Position numbers and translations under genes: made by a program | In this document: positions 1-5,505 of the stretch, one piece after another | How positions within the stretch are numbered: position 1 is the stretch's first letter | Layout of the letters: each line of letters starts with the position of its first letter | Notes under the pieces: model-generated | Told to the model about the DNA's origin: nothing | Database searches by the model: none | What the model saw: only the letters and a program-made list of their open reading frames with translations | Assembly (NCBI GenBank): GCA_028276345.1 | Contig: JAPYWM010000099.1 | Location: 1 to 5,505, forward strand | Source: Sphingobacterium sp. | GTDB lineage: Bacteria > Bacteroidota > Bacteroidia > SpSt-205 | Direction: 5' to 3' | Length of the DNA stretch: 5,505 nucleotides

Positions 1-1455
1 AATGGCTACGGCCTTTCTACCCCCACTTCGGAGCAGTTTCGCTGCAAGCGCCTGTCCGACCGAGCCATCGGCTACGGCATGGAAGGGCACACCATTACGG
101 AGGGCAATAATGTCCTATCCGTCTATAAGACGATTCGGCAGTATGCGGAGCGGGCGCGGCAGGAGCGGCGACCTTTCCTCCTCGAGGCAATTACCTTCCG
201 CATGCGGGGCCATGAAGAGGCTTCCGGCACTAAGTACGTGCCCAAACACCTCTTCGACGAGTGGGGCCAAAAGGACCCCCTCCTGAATTACGAGCGGTTT
301 TTGCTTTTAGAGGGGCTTTTGACAGAAAAGGCTGTCCAGGAGCTACGAAAGGAACTTCGGGCACAGATTCAGGCGGAGATTGCGCCGGTGTTAGCAGAGC
401 CGGACCCCGTTCCAGACCCCGCAGAGGAAGAAGAGAGCGTCTATGCGCCGATGCCGGTGTCGCTTACGCCGCCGCCGCCGGAGCCCGGCTCGCGCGTGCT
501 TCGCTTCGTGGATGCCATCTCCGAAGGCCTGCGCCAAGCCATGGAAAAAGACCCCCGTCTCATCCTCATGGGCCAGGACATTGCAGAGTACGGCGGCGTC
601 TTTAAAGTAACCGAGGGTTTCGTAGCGCGCTTCGGAAAAGCCCGGGTACGCAATACGCCCATTTCGGAGTCTGCCCCCCTTGGCGCCTCCCTGGGCCTCT
701 CCCTGCGAGACATCCCCAGCATGGTGGAAATGCAGTTTGCCGACTTCGTAAGCTATGGTTTTACACAAATCGTCAATAACCTCGCTAAAAACTACTATCG
801 CTGGGGCATACCGGCGAAAGTAGTCGTACGGCTACCCACCGGTGCCGGCGTAGGCGCAGGGCCCTTTCACTCGCAGAGCCTGGAGGGCATCTTTATGCAG
901 GTACCTGGCCTGAAAATCGTCTACCCTGCCACCGCCTATGATGCCAAGGGCCTGCTCACCACAGCCTTCCTGGACCCGAATCCCGTGCTCTACTTTGAGC
1001 ACAAGGCCTTGTATCGCCGTATTCAGGACGCCGTACCAGAAGCCTATTACAACCTCCCTATCGGCATAGCCCGCATCGCCAAAAGCGGCAAAGACCTCAC
1101 CCTCATCACCTATGGCATGGGCGTAGTGCAGGCGCTGGAACTTCAGCAGGAAATGCCCGAAGTGGACATGGAAATTATAGACCTGCGCACGCTCCTGCCC
1201 TGGGATAAGGAGCTGGTATCACAAAGCGTACGCAAGACCCATCGGGCGCTTGTCTTGTATGAAGGAACCTATACGGCGGGGGTAGGGGCCGAGATAGCCG
1301 CTTGGATTGGGGAGTTTCTATTTCAGGAGCTGGATGCCCCGGTGGTACGGGTGGCCTCGCTGGATACACCGGTGCCTTTTAGTCTGACCCTGGAAGCCGC
1401 CTTTCTCCCTTGGGGTCGGCTACGCACCGCCATAGAAAAGCTCATAGCCTTCTAA
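1..1455 (+). CDS. 2-oxoacid dehydrogenase E1, fused alpha/beta subunits (5' end cut off by the window)
   Basis: This is the thiamine-diphosphate-dependent E1 component of a 2-oxoacid dehydrogenase complex (pyruvate or branched-chain type). It decarboxylates the 2-oxoacid and passes the acyl group to lipoyl-E2 in the cytoplasm. The frame is open from base 1, giving 484 visible residues; fused homologues have roughly 650-700, so the GDG half of the cofactor motif lies upstream. The first residue fits the last Asn of the GDG...NN motif, followed by GLSTPTSEQF. The end of the alpha part shows RMRGHEEASGTKYVP (His about 71). A Pro/Glu-rich linker (about 130-164) leads into the beta part with GQDIAEYGGVF (about 191-201), the cofactor-activating Glu in TPISES (about 223), GAGPFHSQSLEG (His about 290) and FEHKALYR. 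All visible catalytic residues are present and the C-terminus is complete. Fusion of alpha and beta in one chain is common in Bacteroidota. The true substrate cannot be settled from sequence alone. The stop is 1 nt from the next gene, suggesting co-transcription. Confidence 0.93.
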   Translation, partial: NGYGLSTPTSEQFRCKRLSDRAIGYGMEGHTITEGNNVLSVYKTIRQYAERARQERRPFLLEAITFRMRGHEEASGTKYVPKHLFDEWGQKDPLLNYERFLLLEGLLTEKAVQELRKELRAQIQAEIAPVLAEPDPVPDPAEEEESVYAPMPVSLTPPPPEPGSRVLRFVDAISEGLRQAMEKDPRLILMGQDIAEYGGVFKVTEGFVARFGKARVRNTPISESAPLGASLGLSLRDIPSMVEMQFADFVSYGFTQIVNNLAKNYYRWGIPAKVVVRLPTGAGVGAGPFHSQSLEGIFMQVPGLKIVYPATAYDAKGLLTTAFLDPNPVLYFEHKALYRRIQDAVPEAYYNLPIGIARIAKSGKDLTLITYGMGVVQALELQQEMPEVDMEIIDLRTLLPWDKELVSQSVRKTHRALVLYEGTYTAGVGAEIAAWIGEFLFQELDAPVVRVASLDTPVPFSLTLEAAFLPWGRLRTAIEKLIAF

Positions 1456-1456
1456 T

Positions 1457-2272
1457 ATGCCAAAATGGGGTAACTACATCGGGCTGTTTTCGGGCATGTT
1501 GTTTATTATTCTGGGGATAGCGCTGCGGTATCTACCCGTGCCAGCCACCGCACCCTGGATGCAGGAAGTCGTCCCGTACTTTCTGATAGGGTATGGCATC
1601 CTGCGGATCGGCATGAGCCTATATTTTTTGCGGCGGGCGCAGCGAAAAAACATCATACCCCTTGTCCTTCTATCTGTTTCTTTATGGCACTGCAAGCGCG
1701 GCCCCGAGGAGAATCTCCGAATTCGCTTTGCATACGATGGCGAATGTGCCTCCTGTCCGCTCAATCGAATGGACTCCCTCTTGCGCTATCACTTTCCAAA
1801 AGCTGTCATAGAAGTCTCCTACGATTCTACACAGCAGGAGGTGGTTTTACATCTGGACTCCAACTATGTGCGGGTGGACACGCTTATACAGACGCTATTG
1901 GCCTATGGGTACGAAGTAAATGACCAGCTTCCGTCAGACCCGATTTTATCTCCCTGCTGTACACCGATGGAGGCAGCTATCCAAGGCGATGGGGGTTTCT
2001 TCACCGAAGCCAACCCAAAGGAAGAGGTTTCCCTTTTGGAGCAGGAGATAGAGGCACAGCTCTCGGAGGAACCTCCTTTACCTCAAGAGGACCTGTCGCT
2101 GGATGACGACCTGGGCGAGTTAGAAAACTTTGACATTTCTGAAGGGGGAGCGGAAGCAGGGCTGGATGAAGGACTTGATGACCTGGGACTGGAAGACGAT
2201 TTAGACCTAGAGCTGGAGCCCAAGCCTAAGAAAAATACCTCTCAGCAGAAAAACACTCCACAAAAGCCGTAG
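1457..2272 (+). CDS. Membrane-anchored protein with HMA-like (CxxC) domain and acidic tail; function unknown
   Basis: I do not recognise this 271-residue protein as a whole. Residues about 6-25 and 38-58 are hydrophobic membrane segments. They are followed by a basic RRAQRK stretch and a short third hydrophobic segment (66-78) ending in LWHC (Cys79), which resembles a lipoprotein signal. Residues about 87-157 fit a beta-alpha-beta-beta-alpha-beta pattern with GECASC (Cys97, Cys100) after the first strand and AYGYEV near the last, as in heavy-metal-associated domains. A Cys pair follows at 167-168. Residues about 186-257 are highly acidic with an imperfect DDLG-type repeat, and the end is Lys/Gln/Pro-rich. 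By the positive-inside rule the CxxC domain should face the periplasm. A role in metal binding or thiol chemistry is inference. ATG 1457 lies 1 nt after the E1 stop, with no Shine-Dalgarno sequence. The gene ends in tandem TAG TAG. An internal in-frame ATG at 1613 could give a shorter, lipoprotein-like form. Confidence 0.8.
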   Translation: MPKWGNYIGLFSGMLFIILGIALRYLPVPATAPWMQEVVPYFLIGYGILRIGMSLYFLRRAQRKNIIPLVLLSVSLWHCKRGPEENLRIRFAYDGECASCPLNRMDSLLRYHFPKAVIEVSYDSTQQEVVLHLDSNYVRVDTLIQTLLAYGYEVNDQLPSDPILSPCCTPMEAAIQGDGGFFTEANPKEEVSLLEQEIEAQLSEEPPLPQEDLSLDDDLGELENFDISEGGAEAGLDEGLDDLGLEDDLDLELEPKPKKNTSQQKNTPQKP

Positions 2273-2276
2273 TAGT

Positions 2277-2783
2277 TTAGCGCGCAAGGCTCCTTTGAAG
2301 CCAAAGGAGGAGGATTTTTTCAGGGAGGTGGTGGGGGGGCCAGTGTAGGTCAGATAGACGATAGAGGGGTCGACGCGATAGCCAGAGCTGATGCCATTCG
2401 GTTTCCGGGCGGCCTTGCAGAAGCGGACGAGGCTGTTTTCGGAGTCTATGCAGGAGCCAAGGCCAGGGGGGATCTATCCACACCAGCCAGCCCGCCGCTC
2501 GCAGCTGCTGCGGCACCCCCGGGATCGTCAAGGTGCCCCCTCCCAAAGCCACTATCGCGGGAGGGGCCTGCCGAAGTATCTTGCCTACAGCCTCCCTCTC
2601 TACGGCTCGGAACGCCATCTCACCTTCCTGCTGTATCCATTCGGCAGGCGATCGTCCTGTGCAGGCAGTGATCCACGCATCGGTATCCCAAAACGACACC
2701 CCGAGCTTACGCGCCCATCGGCGCCCATAGGTGCTTTTCCCAGCCCCAGCAAAGCCCACCAGAAACACCCGGGCCGGTCTCAC
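2277..2783 (-). CDS. aroK: Shikimate kinase
   Basis: The enzyme phosphorylates shikimate at the 3-hydroxyl using ATP, the fifth step of the shikimate pathway to chorismate and aromatic amino acids, in the cytoplasm. At 168 residues the length is normal. The P-loop is GFAGAGKST (10-18). Shikimate and magnesium contacts are present as DTD (33-35), FR (58-59) with Glu62, and GGGT (81-84). The LID arginine is in RPLL (119-122), and the late RRPLY motif (137-141) carries the usual substrate-binding Arg. No key residue is missing. The start is a GTG whose G is also the last base of the upstream porD stop (TAGTG), with AGGAG 5 nt before it. The next in-frame start would remove the P-loop. The gene is the last of the minus-strand operon and converges on the HMA-like gene with a 4-nt gap. 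Assignment as aroK rather than a paralogue rests on family motifs only. Confidence 0.95.
   Translation of the reverse strand: MRPARVFLVGFAGAGKSTYGRRWARKLGVSFWDTDAWITACTGRSPAEWIQQEGEMAFRAVEREAVGKILRQAPPAIVALGGGTLTIPGVPQQLRAAGWLVWIDPPWPWLLHRLRKQPRPLLQGRPETEWHQLWLSRRPLYRLSDLHWPPHHLPEKILLLWLQRSLAR
2290..2320 (+). terminator. Candidate Rho-independent terminator for the plus-strand unit
   Basis: CTCCTTT (2290-2296) pairs perfectly with AAAGGAG (2303-2309) around a 6-nt loop. Six T residues follow at 2315-2320. It lies 18 nt past the end of the plus-strand gene, inside the 3' end of the convergent aroK, where a terminator is needed because the two genes are only 4 nt apart. The 5-nt gap before the T run and the modest stem (3 GC pairs of 7) weaken the call. 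Confidence 0.35.
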
Positions 2784-3673
2784 TACTTCTCCTGCAAAAG
2801 CGACTCGTACACACTATAGTTTGTTGGGTCCACCTGCTTCATCACGAGCACAAACCGCTGCTTCTGGTCCACGGGCGCCTTTTGAAACATCTGCATCAGC
2901 TCCGTACTCTTGGCATCTATGAAGACACGCGTCAGGATGCTATTCGGCTGATTCTGCTGAAAGGATGCGAGATTAGCCAAAGTCAGGAGAATTTTTTCGC
3001 GGGCCGACTGCACGTCCTGGTGCATTTTGTCCAACCCTTCTCGGTGATAACGATAAAAGATGCCATGAAACTCCTTATAGCTGTTATTGAGGAGGTTTTC
3101 CAGGAGCCAGTAGCGGGAGCGGAGGAAGTTTCCGCCGGGTTGCCACCCCGGCTCACTGCTATTGGCAGCGGCTAAGTTCAGCACCTGCTGCGCCTTCTGA
3201 AAGTAGGGGATGCCCGCTTCCAGCCCAAAGCTGTCATAGTCCATGCCTAAAATCACGTAAGCGTAAAAGTTTAGCAGCGCAGTGAGGTTATCCACATAAG
3301 CATTTTCTGAAAACTGGAGCGTCTGCGTGGGGGAGTAGTTTACCTTGAAGTCGGGGTCGTTGAAGTTGAGCGTGAGCGTCTCATAGGTGCTACCGTAGAC
3401 CGGGCGAATCGCCTGCACCTGCATCGTCCCCTCAAAGCGCGTCGCACTCGGAAGGGCCGTAATCACAATATTGAAAAAGCACTTGATACGCTCATTGGGG
3501 GCAAAGACATCGTCAGAAAAGCGGTTATTACTGAGGTACTGCTGAATGTCTCGCTGCATCTGCTGGAGGACCGTTCTGTCAATGCCCTGGATACCTGGGG
3601 CCTGGATATTGACCACGGGCAGAAGTTCCTGCGCCCATACAAGGGCCAAGCTACACCAGAGGCGCATGCGCAT
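2783..3673 (-). CDS. porD: DUF4835 family protein, type IX secretion system PorD-like
   Basis: This is an exported protein of the DUF4835 family, annotated in Bacteroidota as the type IX secretion component PorD. Its biochemical role is poorly known. I chose ATG 3673 (296 residues) because it begins directly with a short signal peptide, MRMRLWCSLALVWA, with likely cleavage before QELLP. Family members also begin mature sequence with QEL and then Q.P.IQG.D. The visible family pattern includes APGIQGIDRTV (25-35), DDVFAPNERIKC (54-65), YAYVILGMDYDSFG (138-151), SEPGWQP (173-179), RSRYWLLENL (185-194) and a conserved C-terminal region starting near ILTRVFIDAKS (246-256). An in-frame ATG at 3739 would add 22 residues before the signal peptide and is unlikely; ATG 3667 is equally plausible. 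The chosen start overlaps the coaBC end by 23 nt. The coaBC-DUF4835 pairing is, from memory, a recurrent Bacteroidota arrangement. No outer-membrane beta-barrel or lipobox is evident. Confidence 0.82.
   Translation of the reverse strand: MRMRLWCSLALVWAQELLPVVNIQAPGIQGIDRTVLQQMQRDIQQYLSNNRFSDDVFAPNERIKCFFNIVITALPSATRFEGTMQVQAIRPVYGSTYETLTLNFNDPDFKVNYSPTQTLQFSENAYVDNLTALLNFYAYVILGMDYDSFGLEAGIPYFQKAQQVLNLAAANSSEPGWQPGGNFLRSRYWLLENLLNNSYKEFHGIFYRYHREGLDKMHQDVQSAREKILLTLANLASFQQNQPNSILTRVFIDAKSTELMQMFQKAPVDQKQRFVLVMKQVDPTNYSVYESLLQEK
2789..2793 (-). promoter_or_regulatory. Shine-Dalgarno sequence of aroK, supporting the GTG start
   Basis: On the minus strand AGGAG sits 5 nt upstream of the GTG at 2783-2781 and lies in the last codons of porD. 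The stop and start codons share a base (TAGTG). This arrangement favours re-initiation by ribosomes finishing porD. Strong Shine-Dalgarno sequences are uncommon in Bacteroidota, and none is seen for porD or the HMA-like gene. Confidence 0.6.
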
Positions 3674-4859
3674 GGGCGATAAATTTAAGCATTTCCAGTG
3701 CGATAGCTTCCTTGGGGGCAAGCGGGAGGTGATGCGCATGGCCGAAGCGGCTCAGGAGCGTAAGGGCATTCGTGCGAGAAGCCATGCCGGTATGCGAAGA
3801 AATGACATTATGGGCGATCCAGTCGGCGTTTTTTCGGAGAAGCTTTTCTCTGGCGAGGGCGGGGTCTGGGTCGCTTTCCAGGGCAAAGCCAATAAGCACG
3901 TGATGGGGGTGCTTGTGCGCCCCAGCCCAAGCCAAGATATCTGGCGTGGGACGCAGCGTCAGGGTAAGTTGCTCGCTACTTTTCTTATGCTTGGTGGAGA
4001 GCGGTTCAGCGAACGTGTAATCGCTCACAGCCGCTGCGAGAATGAGCCAGTCGTACGCCTGGTAGATTTGCATGAAGGCGGCAGCCATCGCCTCGGCGGT
4101 GGGGGTGTGCGTGATGCGAAAGGGTTTTTTCGGGACGGGGATGTCTGTATGGGCGACGAGGAGGTGCACTTCCTCGCTCCCCAAAAGGTAGGCGGCGCGG
4201 GCAAGGGCTATGCCCATTTGCCCGGTGGAGGCATTAGAGACGAAGCGCACGGCGTCCCAGTACTCCCGGGTAGCGCCTAAGGTGATGAGCACCCGCTTTC
4301 CGCGAAGGAGGGGCGGCGTCAGGGCCCGCTCCACTTCCAGGACGATCCGGCTTATAGCGGCGAGGCGCCCTTCTCCCACGGCCCCACTGGCTAAATACCC
4401 TTTCCCCGGCGGTATAAGCCGCACATGCGAAAGCCGCAAAAGCTGCCGGAGATTCGCCTGTACCACCGGATGCCGGTACATATTCGTCTCCATCGCCGGC
4501 GCCAGCAGGACCGGCCGTCGCGTCGCTAAAAACACCGCCGACAATAAATCATCACACAAACCTTGGGCGAGCTTCGCAATCGTGTGGGCCGTAGCCGGCG
4601 CGATTAGAAACACGTCTGCTTTCTGCGCCAAGTCAATATGCTGCGTCCATGCTGTCTCTCCACCCGAAAAGGACTCCCATAGGTCCCCCAAAACCGGATG
4701 CCGTGAGAGGGATTCCAGCGCCTGCGCAGAAACGAAGTTTGCTCCCCCTTTCGTTAGGATAACCTGTACCTCATGGCCATTTTTCTGGAGGGCACGAACG
4801 ATGAGGGGGGCCTTGTAAGCGGCAATACTACCCGTAACGCCTAAGAGAATGCGCCCCAC
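3651..4859 (-). CDS. coaBC: Bifunctional phosphopantothenoylcysteine decarboxylase / phosphopantothenate-cysteine ligase
   Basis: CoaBC performs two successive steps of coenzyme A synthesis: nucleotide-dependent joining of cysteine to 4'-phosphopantothenate (CoaB, C-terminal), then FMN-dependent decarboxylation to 4'-phosphopantetheine (CoaC, N-terminal). The length of 402 residues is typical. CoaC has the flavoprotein start GVTGSIAAYKA (7-17), catalytic His74 in TQHIDL, APAT (87-90), PAMETNMYRHP (121-131) and the substrate clamp GYLASGAVGEGRL (154-166). In the clamp, Ser158 stands where the E. coli enzyme has Cys158. CoaB follows with LGATREYWDAVRFVSNASTG (194-213), AAAVSDY (275-281), a Lys pair near 292-293, PDILA and IGFALES (323-329), then an Asn-rich end motif. 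The GTG start at 4859 places the flavin motif at the normal distance from the N-terminus. It lies 15 nt after the rpoZ stop, with AAAAGG just upstream but too close to be a standard ribosome-binding site. Confidence 0.96.
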   Translation of the reverse strand: MGRILLGVTGSIAAYKAPLIVRALQKNGHEVQVILTKGGANFVSAQALESLSRHPVLGDLWESFSGGETAWTQHIDLAQKADVFLIAPATAHTIAKLAQGLCDDLLSAVFLATRRPVLLAPAMETNMYRHPVVQANLRQLLRLSHVRLIPPGKGYLASGAVGEGRLAAISRIVLEVERALTPPLLRGKRVLITLGATREYWDAVRFVSNASTGQMGIALARAAYLLGSEEVHLLVAHTDIPVPKKPFRITHTPTAEAMAAAFMQIYQAYDWLILAAAVSDYTFAEPLSTKHKKSSEQLTLTLRPTPDILAWAGAHKHPHHVLIGFALESDPDPALAREKLLRKNADWIAHNVISSHTGMASRTNALTLLSRFGHAHHLPLAPKEAIALEMLKFIAHAHAPLV

Positions 4860-4874
4860 CCTTTTCTGTCGGTC

Positions 4875-5255
4875 TCACATCGCTGCGGGCGCGTCATCCT
4901 TCGCCTCGCTGGAGGGATACTCCCCGTAAAGGGCCTCCCATACAGCCAGGAGGGCTGGCTTGGGCAGAGCCCGGTACGACTCCACCTCCTGTCGAATAGC
5001 TTCCACCATCCCCTGATCTACGCCCCCCAGCCGTAAAGCATCTTCCTGCATATCCAGCTGCTCTATCCGCTCTCGAAGCTCCTTACTCAGCTCCTCGACC
5101 ATGCGTTCGGCCCTCCGGGAAATATCCACGCAGTTCTGGTAAATATTATTACTGGGGTGCTTGCTCAAAAGAAGGGCTATCGGGATCGGCTCAATCTCGT
5201 ACGGAACTTTCAAGGCTTTCGCCCGGGACTCGTAGTACTCTTTTCGTGTGCTCAT
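4875..5255 (-). CDS. rpoZ: DNA-directed RNA polymerase omega subunit (Bacteroidota type)
   Basis: Omega is the small RNA polymerase subunit that helps fold and hold the beta' subunit. The Bacteroidota form is divergent. I recognise it by NNIYQNCVDISRRAERM (36-52), matching the G/N-NIYE....I..RANQI helix of omega, and by ALPKPALLAVWEALYGEY (96-113), matching the LPKP..LAV.E.L.G segment typical of the phylum. Between them lies a charged helical region (about 53-73). At 126 residues it is slightly longer than usual, with an Ala/Asp-rich end after about 113. ATG 5255 is preceded by AAAAGG at about 8 nt, a weak ribosome-binding site, and gives a 65-nt overlap with the end of bamD. TTG at 5213 is an alternative start that would reduce the overlap. 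The order bamD-rpoZ-coaBC is, from memory, conserved in Bacteroidota and strengthens the call. Confidence 0.82.
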   Translation of the reverse strand: MSTRKEYYESRAKALKVPYEIEPIPIALLLSKHPSNNIYQNCVDISRRAERMVEELSKELRERIEQLDMQEDALRLGGVDQGMVEAIRQEVESYRALPKPALLAVWEALYGEYPSSEAKDDAPAAM

Positions 5256-5505
5256 AGGCGCCTTTTAGGATTGGTAGGTAGGAACTTTGCGGGTAGGTTT
5301 GGACAAAGATACGAACAAAATCCTCTGCTTCCCGAAAGCGGGGAAGCTGCTTAGTCTCAATGCTTTGCTCGGCCATTTTGAGGGCGGCCATCGCCCGCTT
5401 GAAGGCCGCTTCTTCCCGTAGGCGCTCATCTACGCCCCGCTGAAGGTAATCGGTAAAGAGCACGACCGCTGCCCGGTACCGCCCGATCTGATAAAACACA
5501 TCCGC
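5191..5505 (-). CDS. bamD: Outer membrane protein assembly factor BamD, C-terminal part (5' end outside the window)
   Basis: Only the last 104 residues are visible and the frame is open to the window edge. BamD is a lipoprotein of the beta-barrel assembly machinery, made of TPR repeats and facing the periplasm. The fragment is all helical and TPR-like: FYQIGRYRAAVVLFTDYLQ, then REEAAFKRAMAALKMAE. A helix with FREAEDFVRIFVQTYPQSSY follows, matching the AI..F..F...YP.S.Y repeat near the end of BamD, and then a basic final helix (LKGAYEHTKRVLR). Signal peptide, lipobox and the first repeats are not available, so a generic TPR lipoprotein remains possible. Position directly before rpoZ and coaBC on the same strand is what raises the assignment to BamD. 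The last 22 codons, including the stop, overlap the start of rpoZ. Confidence 0.75.
   Translation of the reverse strand, partial: ADVFYQIGRYRAAVVLFTDYLQRGVDERLREEAAFKRAMAALKMAEQSIETKQLPRFREAEDFVRIFVQTYPQSSYLPILKGAYEHTKRVLRVPGESLESSVRD

Noticed and set aside
391..768. Minus-strand open frames (two overlapping) opposite the E1 gene
   Set aside because: The plus-strand E1 motifs are intact here; the minus frames are rich in Arg and Gly with no domain signal.
1684..1923. A 79-codon frame overlapping the HMA-like gene
   Set aside because: It is a shadow in another frame; the overlapping main frame encodes the structured CxxC domain.
2322..2340. G-rich run that could form a two-tier G-quadruplex
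   Set aside because: The runs are mostly only two bases long and the sequence is fully explained by Pro/His/Trp codons of aroK on the other strand.
2391..2819. Plus-strand open frame of 142 codons opposite aroK
   Set aside because: aroK carries all shikimate kinase motifs on the other strand; the plus frame has no protein-like features.
3674..3739. Upstream ATG extending PorD by 22 residues
   Set aside because: It would bury the signal peptide behind a basic, non-conserved extension and enlarge the overlap with coaBC to 89 nt.
3546..4280. A 244-codon plus-strand open frame opposite porD and coaBC
   Set aside because: It lies antisense to two well-supported genes, has no recognisable domain and has low-complexity, unprotein-like composition. 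It is explained by GC-rich antisense reading.
4455..4474. Imperfect inverted repeat around GTACC...GGTAC
   Set aside because: It lies inside coaBC coding sequence, is short and imperfect, has no T run and does not sit at a gene boundary.

Overview
The window looks like chromosomal DNA of a Bacteroidota bacterium, fairly GC-rich by eye, with almost no non-coding sequence. The main evidence is the right-hand minus-strand cluster. It carries a BamD-like TPR protein, a Bacteroidota-type RNA polymerase omega subunit, CoaBC and the DUF4835/PorD protein in an order I recall as characteristic of this phylum. PorD belongs to the type IX secretion system, which is confined to Bacteroidota and close relatives. 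A fused E1 alpha/beta 2-oxoacid dehydrogenase fits the same group. I cannot place the genus.

Left part, plus strand (1-2272): the 3' two-thirds of a fused 2-oxoacid dehydrogenase E1 gene is followed 1 nt later by a 271-codon gene that I do not recognise as a known whole protein. That gene joins two N-terminal membrane segments to a third hydrophobic stretch shaped like a lipoprotein signal. After this come a heavy-metal-associated (HMA-like) fold with a CxxC motif and a long acidic tail. It is the least ordinary gene in the window.

Right part, minus strand (5505-2277): this reads as a tightly packed operon, bamD (5' end outside the window) > rpoZ > coaBC > porD > aroK. Neighbouring genes overlap by 65, 23 and 1 nt, or are separated by 15 nt. 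Its products cover outer-membrane protein assembly, transcription, coenzyme A synthesis, protein secretion and the shikimate pathway, so the cluster is housekeeping rather than a single pathway. Two genes, coaBC and aroK, use GTG starts, and aroK has a clear Shine-Dalgarno sequence.

The two transcription units converge at 2272/2277 with a 4-nt gap. A possible intrinsic terminator for the plus-strand unit lies inside the 3' end of aroK. I found no RNA gene, mobile element, CRISPR array or stretch over 300 bases without a gene. No new defence or mobile system is evident. The fused HMA-like membrane protein is the best candidate for something undescribed.
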